Shown: piece after piece, positions 1-6,464 of the stretch | How the letters are laid out: every line of letters begins with the position of its first letter | How positions within the stretch are numbered: the stretch's first letter is position 1 | DNA from: JAJZQD01 sp021847735 | GTDB lineage: Bacteria; Bacillota; Thermincolia; Thermincolales; UBA2595 | NCBI GenBank assembly: GCA_027324025.1 | Contig: DAHVYW010000103.1 | Coordinates: 1-18,252 of the forward strand | Direction: 5' to 3' | Length of the DNA stretch: 18,252 nt | Notes under the pieces: model-generated | What the model was told of the DNA's origin: nothing | What the model saw: only the letters and a program-made list of their open reading frames with translations | Databases searched by the model: none | Made by a program: the position numbers and the translations under genes

Positions 1-1055
1 GGGATACCATGATTGCCCTGCCGGGGTTAACCCTGGTGACTAAACGGTTCAAGGAGGCCAAGGAAATACTCAGGACCTTTGCCAAATATTGCGATAAAGG
101 TCTAATCCCCAACATGTTCCCCGACCTGGGAGAAAAACCTCTGTACAATACGGCGGATGCTTCTCTGTGGTTTTTTCAGGCAGTCTGCAAATATATCAGT
201 TATACGGGAGACCACGGCTTTATCAAAAAGGAAATCTACCCGGCTCTCCGGGAGATAATAAGCAGCTACCGCCAGGGGACGATATTCAATATAAAAATGG
301 GTGACGATGGGTTGATTTCTGCCGGTGAACCCGGTCAACAGCTTACCTGGATGGATGCCAAGGTGGGAGACTGGGTAGTCACACCCCGGCAGGGTAAACC
401 GGTTGAGATAAATGCTCTCTGGTATAATGCCCTGCAGGTAATGAGCCAGTTAGCCCAGACCTATGGGGACAAATCCGGTAAATACGCCCGGCTGGCCGAA
501 ACAGTCAGGGCGGAGTTTGTGAAACAGTTTTGGAACCCGCGGAAAAACTGCCTTTATGATGTGATTACCGGAGATGGCGCGGACGGTTCTGTCCGCCCAA
601 ATCAGATTTTTGCCGTTTCCCTGCAGTATTCACCCCTCGACCACAGCAAACAGGTGCATGTGGTAAATACAGTCTGGCGAGAGCTGTACTTTTCATATGG
701 GTTGCGGAGCCTGTCACCGGATTCCCACGATTATCATGGGCGGTATTCGGGGGATGTCGTGCAGCGGGATGCCGCTTATCACCAGGGTACGGGCTGGGGC
801 TGGCTGATAGGGCCATTCATCACATCCTACCGGAAAATCCACGATTACTCAGCTGAGAGCAAAACTATAGCGGAGCGGTTTATAGCGCCATTCAAAGCCC
901 ACTTGTGGGACTACGGCATCGGGTCGGTTTCCGAAATCTTTGACGGCGACCCGCCCCATACTCCCAGGGGATGCTTTTCCCAGGCGTGGAGCGTGGCCGA
1001 AGTTTTGCGGGCATATGTGGAAGACATTCTGGGGGTAATCCCGGAATATAAATAA
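1..1055 (+). CDS. Glycogen debranching enzyme (amylo-alpha-1,6-glucosidase), C-terminal part
   Basis: This gene is cut by the left edge. The reading frame is already open at base 3 (Asp-Thr before the first Met at 9), and 'DTMIALPGLTL' matches the usual internal RDT-(M/W)-I-x-LPGL motif of the GDE_C family, so the Met at 9 is not the true start. Counting from that Met, the visible parts are WMDAKVGDW (about 114-122), with the Asp of the family's WMDA motif, then RPNQIFAVSL, YHQGTGWGWLIGPF, and near the C-terminus SEIFDG followed by PRGCFSQAWSVAE. These are conserved blocks of the (alpha/alpha)6-barrel glucosidase domain. The enzyme would hydrolyse alpha-1,6 branch stubs of glycogen or similar glucans in the cytoplasm and release glucose. 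The isomerase gene starts 29 bp downstream, and the glucokinase two genes on would phosphorylate the glucose released. The N-terminal domain lies outside the window. Confidence 0.9.
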   Translation, partial: DTMIALPGLTLVTKRFKEAKEILRTFAKYCDKGLIPNMFPDLGEKPLYNTADASLWFFQAVCKYISYTGDHGFIKKEIYPALREIISSYRQGTIFNIKMGDDGLISAGEPGQQLTWMDAKVGDWVVTPRQGKPVEINALWYNALQVMSQLAQTYGDKSGKYARLAETVRAEFVKQFWNPRKNCLYDVITGDGADGSVRPNQIFAVSLQYSPLDHSKQVHVVNTVWRELYFSYGLRSLSPDSHDYHGRYSGDVVQRDAAYHQGTGWGWLIGPFITSYRKIHDYSAESKTIAERFIAPFKAHLWDYGIGSVSEIFDGDPPHTPRGCFSQAWSVAEVLRAYVEDILGVIPEYK

Positions 1056-1084
1056 ATCTGAGCTACCATAAAAGGGGGAATTTT

Positions 1085-2158
1085 ATGAAAAACCCGACGG
1101 ATTTGAACAATACCGGGGAAATAATATCCAACGATCCGGGCAAAATGCTGGAATCCCTATGGAACCTGCCGGAACAGTGTGAAGAAGCCCTCGCTATTGG
1201 GCGCAAAGCCAGTATTCCTGCTGACTACGCCTCCATTTCGAACATTGTTGTTACGGGACTGGGCGGTTCGGCCATTGGCGGAGATTTTCTACGGCTGTAT
1301 GCAGGTGATAAGGCTCTGGTGCCTGTGGTTATTAACCGGGACTACACCCTCCCTCATTTTATTGATAACAAGACCCTGATATTTGCTGTCAGTTATTCCG
1401 GGAACACCGAGGAAACCATTAGCGCTTATAGTCAGGCTCGCGAAAAGGGTGCCAGGATTGTGGTCCTGACTAACGGAGGTAAATTGCGGGAAATGGCCGA
1501 CAGAGACGGTGTTCCGGTAATTGTCGTACCTGCTGGGATTTCACCGAGGGCTGCCACCGGATTTTTACTGATTCCGACTCTGACGGTACTGGAGAAACTC
1601 GGACTTATCGGCGACCTCTCCGCGGAAATCAAGGACATGACCACTGCCCTGAGAGGCTTAAGGGAGCAGCTCAAACCTGATTTGCCGGTGGAACAAAACC
1701 TGGCCAAACAGGTGGCCAAAAGGTTCTATGGAAAAATTCCGGTTATCTGGGCGGCCGGCGGTAATACGGAGGTAGCAGCCACCAGGTGGAAAGGCCAGAT
1801 TAATGAAAACGCCAAAGCCCCCGCCTATTGGAATCTATTTCCCGAACTCAACCACAATGAGATTGTCGGTTTTGAAGAGCCGGCGGAAATGCTTAAAAAC
1901 CTGGAGATTGTTATTCTCAGGGACAAAAACGACCATCCCAGGGTCCAAAAGAGGATGGACATCAGCAGGGAGATAATTGCCAACAAAGTCAGTGGGATAA
2001 CGGAAGTGTGGTCTTCCGGGGAAGGCCGGCTGGCTAGGTTGTTTACCCTTACATATATCGGCGATTTTATGAGTGTGTACCTGGCCACAATGTACGGCAT
2101 TGACCCGACACCGGTCAGGAATATTGACTTCTTAAAGAGAAAACTGGCCGAGAGTTAG
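1085..2158 (+). CDS. Bifunctional phosphoglucose/phosphomannose isomerase
   Basis: A 357-residue protein, the usual length for the bacterial/archaeal bifunctional PGI/PMI family, which is shorter than classical Pgi. It contains two SIS-type sugar isomerase domains. Visible motifs are GLGGSAIGG (58-66) and SYSGNTEE (103-110) for phosphosugar binding, QINENAK with Glu241, and ELNHNE with His257. The 16-residue spacing of that Glu and His agrees with the catalytic pair known in the crenarchaeal enzyme. It would interconvert glucose-6-P, mannose-6-P and fructose-6-P in the cytoplasm. The ATG at 1085 follows a strong AAGGGGGAA ribosome binding site. It lies 29 bp after the debranching gene and 26 bp before the PHP gene, so all are probably co-transcribed. 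A short inverted repeat (CCGAGA at 2148-2153 with TCTCGG at 2171-2176) spans the stop codon but has no T-run. Confidence 0.93.
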   Translation: MKNPTDLNNTGEIISNDPGKMLESLWNLPEQCEEALAIGRKASIPADYASISNIVVTGLGGSAIGGDFLRLYAGDKALVPVVINRDYTLPHFIDNKTLIFAVSYSGNTEETISAYSQAREKGARIVVLTNGGKLREMADRDGVPVIVVPAGISPRAATGFLLIPTLTVLEKLGLIGDLSAEIKDMTTALRGLREQLKPDLPVEQNLAKQVAKRFYGKIPVIWAAGGNTEVAATRWKGQINENAKAPAYWNLFPELNHNEIVGFEEPAEMLKNLEIVILRDKNDHPRVQKRMDISREIIANKVSGITEVWSSGEGRLARLFTLTYIGDFMSVYLATMYGIDPTPVRNIDFLKRKLAES

Positions 2159-2184
2159 AAATCTTTAGTTTCTCGGGCAAAGGG

Positions 2185-2931
2185 GTGAGGGGAATAAAAC
2201 TTGTAGCGGATTTGCATACTCATTCTGTGGGCAGCGGCCATGCTTACAGCACTATCACCGAAATAGCCGAAGCCGCCGGGGCAATAGGGCTGGCAGTAGT
2301 AGCCATAACCGACCATGGCCCCGCTATGCCAGGCGGGCCGCACTTATACTATTTCGGGAACCTGCGGGTACTGCCGGCAGAGATTGCAGGCGTCCGGGTC
2401 TTGAAGGGAGTAGAGGCCAATATCATCAGTGAAAATGGACAGCTTGACCTGGATAAATTCTACCTGGAGAGGCTGGACGTTGTCCTGGCGGGCTTCCATG
2501 CCCAGTGTTTTCCTTCCGCTGACAGGGAAACCTGTACGAGGGCGATGCTTAATGCACTGGATAACCCGTATGTGGATATTATTGTTCACCCCGGCAACCC
2601 GGAATTTCCGGTAGATTTTGAAGTTGTGATTAAAAAGGCCGCCGAAAAGGGGCTGCCTCTGGAAATTAACAACAGTTCCTTCTGCGGCAGTCGTAGGGGG
2701 AGCGATGGGAATTGCCACGAGATTGCCAGGATGATTGCCCATTACGGGGCGGCTGTGGTAATAGACAGTGACGCGCATTTTGCCCGGGATGTGGGCAAGT
2801 TTGACAAAGCCATAGAGACCGCACTTGCTGAAGGTATCAAAGAAGAGCAGGTGCTAAACACCTCTGTGGAGAAGGTCCTGAATTACCTGGGGAGGAAGAA
2901 GGAGCTGCTACACAGCCCCAACTACACCTAA
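2185..2931 (+). CDS. PHP-domain metal-dependent hydrolase (YcdX-like phosphatase)
   Basis: A 248-residue single-domain PHP protein. The metal ligands of the family are visible: DLHTHS near the N-terminus, AITDHGP around residue 41, KGVEANI, AGFHAQ, IVHPGNP and DSDAHF near the C-terminus. This is the YcdX-type arrangement, a TIM-like barrel with a trinuclear metal site that acts on phosphate esters. The physiological substrate cannot be read from sequence; a sugar-phosphate role is suggested only by its place between the isomerase and glucokinase genes. The start is GTG at 2185. No other start codon lies between it and the essential DLHTHS motif, but its ribosome binding site is poor (AAAGG almost touching the GTG), so weak or coupled translation is likely. 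A second, related PHP gene lies at 4783-5526. Confidence 0.82.
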   Translation: MRGIKLVADLHTHSVGSGHAYSTITEIAEAAGAIGLAVVAITDHGPAMPGGPHLYYFGNLRVLPAEIAGVRVLKGVEANIISENGQLDLDKFYLERLDVVLAGFHAQCFPSADRETCTRAMLNALDNPYVDIIVHPGNPEFPVDFEVVIKKAAEKGLPLEINNSSFCGSRRGSDGNCHEIARMIAHYGAAVVIDSDAHFARDVGKFDKAIETALAEGIKEEQVLNTSVEKVLNYLGRKKELLHSPNYT

Positions 2932-2937
2932 GCGGAG

Positions 2938-3909
2938 ATGGTATTATTGATTAATGACCTCATAATCGGAATAGACATTGGAGGGACAAATATAAAAGGT
3001 GCCCTTCTGGACAGCGGCGGCAATATTATCAGGAAAGAACAGGCTGCCACTCTGGCCAATGCCGGGCCTGAGGCTGTGGCAGCCAGGGTAACCGGGTTGA
3101 TTGGTAAGCTCGAAGCCACGGCATCTGCGGATGGGAAAAAGGTAACAGCTATAGGTATAGGGGTTCCGGGCCAACCGGATCCCAAAACAGGAACAGTGGC
3201 ATCCGCTCCTAACCTCCACTGGCGGCTAGTTCCCCTGGTGGAGTATTTGCGCCGGGGAACCGCGCTTCCCATATACCTTGAGAACGACGCCAATGTCGCA
3301 GCCCTCGGGGAACAATGGCGCGGGGCGGGCCGGGGTTCGGTAAACATGGTCATGATTACTGTGGGGACCGGAATAGGAGGAGGGGTTATCCTTAACGGCT
3401 CATTGTATAGTGGGACAAACGGGAGTGCGGGCGAAGTAGGCCATATGGTGATAGACCCTAATGGGCCCCAGTGCAGCTGTGGCCGACGGGGTTGTTTGGA
3501 AACCCTGACGTCGGCCACAGCCATGATTAGGATGGCCAGGGAGGCCATCGACCGGGGAACAAAGACGGAACTCTCCAAACCGGAGAACCTGGAAGCCAAG
3601 GACATAGTTATGGCGGCCCAGGCCGGGGACTCCGTGGCTCAGGAGATTATCAACTTTGCCGCCGGTTACCTGGGAATGGGACTTGGTAATATTATCAATT
3701 TGTTTAACCCGGATACCATTGTAGTTGGGGGAGGAGTATCCAAAGCCGGTGAAATACTGTTTGACCCCTTACGCAGGTCAGCCATGGAATGGTCCCTCGA
3801 AGCTCCGGCTAAGGTGGTCAAAATCGTCCCGGCTGAACTGGGCAACGATGCCGGCTGTATCGGTGCGGTGGTGCTGGTCCTTAGGGCGGGCAAGCCCGTA
3901 CATTGTTAA
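2938..3909 (+). CDS. glcK: ROK-family glucokinase
   Basis: The product is about 320 residues. From the ATG at 2938 it has the ROK ATP-binding motif GIDIGGTNIK (11-20), the sugar-binding ENDANVAALGE motif, the GTGIGGGVI phosphate motif, and the ROK zinc site with His169 and Cys179, Cys181 and Cys186 in the CSCGRRGCLE context. ROK kinases of this kind phosphorylate glucose with ATP in the cytoplasm. It begins 6 bp after the PHP stop and closes the glycogen-to-glycolysis cluster. The start is uncertain: GGAG (2934-2937) touches the ATG at 2938 with no spacing, whereas TTG at 2947 lies 9 nt behind it and would give MINDLIIGIDIGG, closer to the usual family N-terminus. No DNA-binding domain precedes the kinase fold, so this is a kinase, not an ROK repressor. 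Confidence 0.92.
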   Translation: MVLLINDLIIGIDIGGTNIKGALLDSGGNIIRKEQAATLANAGPEAVAARVTGLIGKLEATASADGKKVTAIGIGVPGQPDPKTGTVASAPNLHWRLVPLVEYLRRGTALPIYLENDANVAALGEQWRGAGRGSVNMVMITVGTGIGGGVILNGSLYSGTNGSAGEVGHMVIDPNGPQCSCGRRGCLETLTSATAMIRMAREAIDRGTKTELSKPENLEAKDIVMAAQAGDSVAQEIINFAAGYLGMGLGNIINLFNPDTIVVGGGVSKAGEILFDPLRRSAMEWSLEAPAKVVKIVPAELGNDAGCIGAVVLVLRAGKPVHC

Positions 3910-3933
3910 AAGCATACTGGAGAATTACCTGCG

Positions 3934-3977
3934 GGGGTGTCTTAAAAGTCAATTAGGACACCCCTTTACTATATTTT
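3934..3977 (+). terminator. Putative rho-independent terminator after glucokinase
   Basis: GGGGTGTC (3934-3941) is the exact reverse complement of GACACCCC (3957-3964). It forms an 8-bp GC-rich stem with a 15-nt loop. The downstream T-rich stretch TTTACTATATTTT is interrupted, so termination may be only moderate. It lies 24 bp after the glucokinase stop codon and would end the sugar operon. Confidence 0.6.
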
Positions 3978-3994
3978 CACTCGTATGTCTTAAA

Positions 3995-4038
3995 AGAGGC
4001 AGTCTTTCTTAAGTTTAGGGGAATGGCAGGTGTGTTCC
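3995..4038 (+). repeat. Solo copy of an intergenic repeat end (matches 17006-17049 inverted)
   Basis: About 44 bp here, starting AGAGGCAGTCTT and including TTAAGT and ATGGCAGGTGTGT, match the reverse complement of 17006-17049 with only about two substitutions and two single-base indels. At 17 kb the same sequence is one end of a larger element with inverted ends; here the partner end is absent. It is therefore a half-element or remnant. No open reading frame is associated with it. Confidence 0.7.
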
Positions 4039-4139
4039 GGAGAATACACATATAATGTAAAACAAAAACCGGCCCTGCCTGTTTGGCAGAAGACTTAGGA
4101 AGCTAACAATCTGACGGACCAAAAATTAAAAACGATAAA

Positions 4140-4231
4140 CAGTTCGGGGAAGGAATTCGATATAATTCGACGAATTATTACAAATCCGTGTATAAAGTTT
4201 GCTACAATAGTTGCACTACTCCCCCGAACTG
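4140..4231. repeat. 10-bp inverted repeat enclosing AT-rich promoter-like DNA
   Basis: CAGTTCGGGG (4140-4149) is the exact reverse complement of CCCCGAACTG (4222-4231). The 72 bp between them are AT-rich and hold AATTCGA twice (4154-4160 and 4164-4170) followed by CGAATT (4171-4176), plus the best promoter candidate for the downstream gene. Operator-like roles are possible but unproven. Confidence 0.4.
4178..4208 (+). promoter_or_regulatory. Candidate extended -10 promoter for the 4274 gene
   Basis: TGC immediately before TACAAT (4203-4208) is an extended -10 element one base from consensus. A weak -35-like TTACAA lies at 4178-4183 with a long 19-bp spacer. Transcription would begin near 4214 and give a roughly 60-nt leader before the ATG at 4274. 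An alternative TATAAT at 4161-4166 has no good -35. Confidence 0.4.
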
Positions 4232-4273
4232 GGGTCGGGAGGATTTAACATTTGGCTTATTGGGGGTCTCGTT

Positions 4274-4738
4274 ATGAAACAAATTTACCTGGGAATAGCA
4301 ACGATTGCGGTTTTTACCTTTTTGTTGGCCGTATTCGTTTTTGGCCTGACTTTTTATCAGGATTATTCAACCAGACAATATGTGAACCAGTACTACGATG
4401 ACCTGATAAAAGGCAATTATGACAACGCGTTCGAACACCTGTACCCCTGGTCCGGTAATCCGGACAAACCGCCCTGGGTGTCTTCCCGCGCCGCCAAAGG
4501 GATTTTTTTAAAGAATGTCTCGAGCTTAGGCGCCCGAGGTTACAGAATAGTCAGGGTGGATGATATTGTTGTGATGGAGAAGGGTTCACTGCTCGGGGCT
4601 AAAGTCAAATTAACCGTGAGTCTCAAAGGACAGTTAAAACAGGTTGAAGAAAATCTAGCCTTTTACAATGCCAAAATAGTGGTTACTGACAGCCAGGACC
4701 CTTATGCTCATTACCGGGACGGTAAACTTGCAAATTGA
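4274..4738 (+). CDS. Small membrane-anchored protein of unknown function
   Basis: I do not recognise this gene. It encodes 154 residues. Residues about 5-27 form one hydrophobic helix after a short N-terminus with a single lysine, so it is either a membrane anchor or an uncleaved signal; the remainder should face outside. The stretch YVNQYYDDLIKGNYDNAFEHLYP just after the anchor recalls the first helices of NTF2-like/DUF4878-type extracytoplasmic domains, and the C-terminal half looks beta-rich. That is a fold-level resemblance only. The ATG at 4274 follows GGGGG with a 7-nt gap. The frame stays open back to a TTG at 4211, but that would start at the predicted transcript end and has no ribosome binding site. 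It stands alone between the sugar cluster and the PHP-rapZ-yvcK cluster. Confidence 0.7.
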   Translation: MKQIYLGIATIAVFTFLLAVFVFGLTFYQDYSTRQYVNQYYDDLIKGNYDNAFEHLYPWSGNPDKPPWVSSRAAKGIFLKNVSSLGARGYRIVRVDDIVVMEKGSLLGAKVKLTVSLKGQLKQVEENLAFYNAKIVVTDSQDPYAHYRDGKLAN

Positions 4739-4748
4739 ATTGACTGCC

Positions 4749-4782
4749 AAAATACCTCACATAATATAGTGAGGTGTTTTTT
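4749..4782 (+). terminator. Terminator hairpin overlapping the ribosome binding site of the next gene
   Basis: ACCTCAC (4754-4760) pairs exactly with GTGAGGT (4769-4775) across an 8-nt loop. The stem extends outward by one T-G wobble and four A-T pairs (A4749-A4752 with T4777-T4780). A six-T run (4777-4782) follows, a textbook rho-independent terminator; the upstream A-run could also let it work in reverse. The same GAGGTG (4771-4776) is the only Shine-Dalgarno sequence for the ATG at 4783. Confidence 0.75.
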
Positions 4783-5526
4783 ATGGAATTCTTTGCCGAC
4801 TGGCATACTCATTCCAGGTACAGTGACGGCCGGGGGACAATCGAGGAAAATACTGCTGCGGCCGTGGGAAAAGGCTTGGAACAACTTGCGATAACCGACC
4901 ATTGCCCTGCGAATATTGGGGTAGGGGTAAAGGATGCTGATACATTTTTTCAGATACAAAATGAAATTGAAGCTGTCAATGAAAAGTTTGACAGCATAAA
5001 GGTTATGTTGGGCGCTGAGGCCGACATTATCGGGGCGGACGGCAGCATTGACATTCCGCGCCGGGTTGTGGACCGGCTCGACATTTTGATTGTAGGACTT
5101 CATCCCTATATTTGGCCCTGTTCTTTTAACGATGCCTGGTCGGTAGTGGGGGTTAACCAGATGGCTCAGGTCAGCAGGAGTTACCGTAAAAAAGCCAGGG
5201 TGAACAATACCAAGGCCCTAAAGGAAGCGGTGCTGAAATACGATGTCGATTTTATCAGCCACCCCAATCTTCGGATGCCTGTAGATGTCGCTGAATTGGC
5301 GGCAGTCTGCGTAACAAGGGACACCGCCCTGGAAATCAACACCGGGCACCATTACGATAAAGAAGCTCTCGTCAGGGCCGCCGAAAAATCAGGGGTAAAT
5401 TTTGTTGTCAACAGTGACGCCCACTTTCCGGAGACGGTGGGCAACCTGGCATCCGGAGGGGCGCTGCTGGAAAGATTTAATATACCGGTCAGCCGTATTC
5501 TTAACGCCAGAGAAGCACGCCATTGA
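4783..5526 (+). CDS. Second PHP-domain metal-dependent hydrolase, upstream of rapZ
   Basis: A 247-residue PHP protein of the same overall type as the one at 2185, with DWHTHSRYSDG at the N-terminus, AITDHCP, GAEADI, GLHPYIW, ISHPNLRMP and NSDAHFPETVG as the metal-binding motifs. It should be a metal-dependent phosphoesterase; the substrate is unknown. The start is ATG 4783, which has GAGGTG six bases upstream. The frame is open to a GTG at 4774, but that lies inside the Shine-Dalgarno/hairpin arm. rapZ starts 56 bp downstream, so it may form an operon with rapZ and yvcK. The ribosome binding site lies within a terminator stem, so expression from upstream transcription should be low unless the hairpin is opened. 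Confidence 0.82.
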   Translation: MEFFADWHTHSRYSDGRGTIEENTAAAVGKGLEQLAITDHCPANIGVGVKDADTFFQIQNEIEAVNEKFDSIKVMLGAEADIIGADGSIDIPRRVVDRLDILIVGLHPYIWPCSFNDAWSVVGVNQMAQVSRSYRKKARVNNTKALKEAVLKYDVDFISHPNLRMPVDVAELAAVCVTRDTALEINTGHHYDKEALVRAAEKSGVNFVVNSDAHFPETVGNLASGGALLERFNIPVSRILNAREARH

Positions 5527-5582
5527 AGGAGAAAACGATTTTCTGACGAACTATGTAATAACTGTTTAGATGGGGTGGAGAT

Positions 5583-6461
5583 ATGAAGGATATTAAATTT
5601 GTCATAGTAACCGGTTTGTCCGGAGCGGGTAAGACCCAAGCAATCCAGTGCCTGGAGGACCTGGGGTTTTTTTGCGTTGATAATCTGCCGCCGACTCTTA
5701 TTCCCAAGTTTGCTGAACTTTGTGCACAATCAGCAGGAAAGATTAATAAAATAGCATTGGTAATTGACATTAGGGGTGGAGGGTTTTTTGATGCCGTTTA
5801 CGAGTCTTTGGAAACCCTCAAGGCTTTAGGAATCAGGTGTGAAATCATGTTTCTGGAAGCCTCTGACGAGACACTGGTCAGACGGTTCAAGGAATCACGG
5901 CGGCGCCACCCTCTCAGTCCGTATGGGAGAATACTTGAGGGTATTCAGGAGGAACGGGCTAAATTGGAGGAGTTAAAAGGCAAGGCCCATAAGATTATTG
6001 ATACCTCCGACCTGACAAACAAGCAGCTTAAGGAACAGATTACTGTAATGTACGGGACGGAGAATGTGGAGGAGAGCATCAACATCACAGTTATGTCGTT
6101 TGGTTACAAGTATGGCATTCCCATGGACGCCGACCTCATCTTTGACGTCCGGTTTCTTCCCAACCCCCATTATGTTGACGGTCTGCGGCCGTTAACGGGG
6201 AACCACAAGGAAGTCCAGGATTACGTGCTGAATTCATCAGTCAGCCGGACTTTTATGCGTAAATTTTCTGACCTCATAAAGTTTCTGATTCCTCATTATA
6301 TTAAAGAGGGTAAAACCAGTTTGGTGTTAGCAATCGGTTGTACCGGCGGGCAGCACCGGTCTGTAACCCTTGCCAACAAACTCACAGAATTGCTGGACCA
6401 GCGGTATTACAATGTCAGCAAGAGACACCGGGACATAGAGAAAAACTCTTCAGGAGTGTAA
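5583..6461 (+). CDS. rapZ: RapZ/YvcJ-type nucleotide-binding adapter protein
   Basis: A 292-residue protein of the usual family length. The P-loop GLSGAGKT lies at residues 11-18, followed by CLEDLGFFCVDNLPP, a signature of the family. The C-terminal domain includes VMSFGYKYGIP, DVRFLPNPHYV and IGCTGGQHRSV, also characteristic. In Escherichia coli RapZ directs RNase E to the GlmZ small RNA and so controls glucosamine-6-P synthesis; in Bacillus the homologue YvcJ hydrolyses nucleotides and affects competence. In this organism the role is inferred as cell-envelope precursor control. The start ATG follows GGGGTGGAG. yvcK begins 3 bp after its stop, so the two are almost certainly translationally linked. 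Confidence 0.95.
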   Translation: MKDIKFVIVTGLSGAGKTQAIQCLEDLGFFCVDNLPPTLIPKFAELCAQSAGKINKIALVIDIRGGGFFDAVYESLETLKALGIRCEIMFLEASDETLVRRFKESRRRHPLSPYGRILEGIQEERAKLEELKGKAHKIIDTSDLTNKQLKEQITVMYGTENVEESINITVMSFGYKYGIPMDADLIFDVRFLPNPHYVDGLRPLTGNHKEVQDYVLNSSVSRTFMRKFSDLIKFLIPHYIKEGKTSLVLAIGCTGGQHRSVTLANKLTELLDQRYYNVSKRHRDIEKNSSGV

Positions 6462-6464
6462 CCC

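Noticed and set aside
2148..2176. Inverted repeat at the end of the isomerase gene as a terminator
   Set aside because: The stem is only six pairs plus a wobble, has no T-run, and the PHP gene follows closely within what looks like one operon.
2928..3605. 225-residue open frame on the minus strand opposite the glucokinase gene
   Set aside because: It lies wholly over a gene with clear family motifs, has a Pro/Arg/Ser-rich composition and no recognisable domain.
5544..5550. Single TGACGAA as a Spo0A box before rapZ
   Set aside because: A lone seven-base degenerate match is expected by chance several times in this window.
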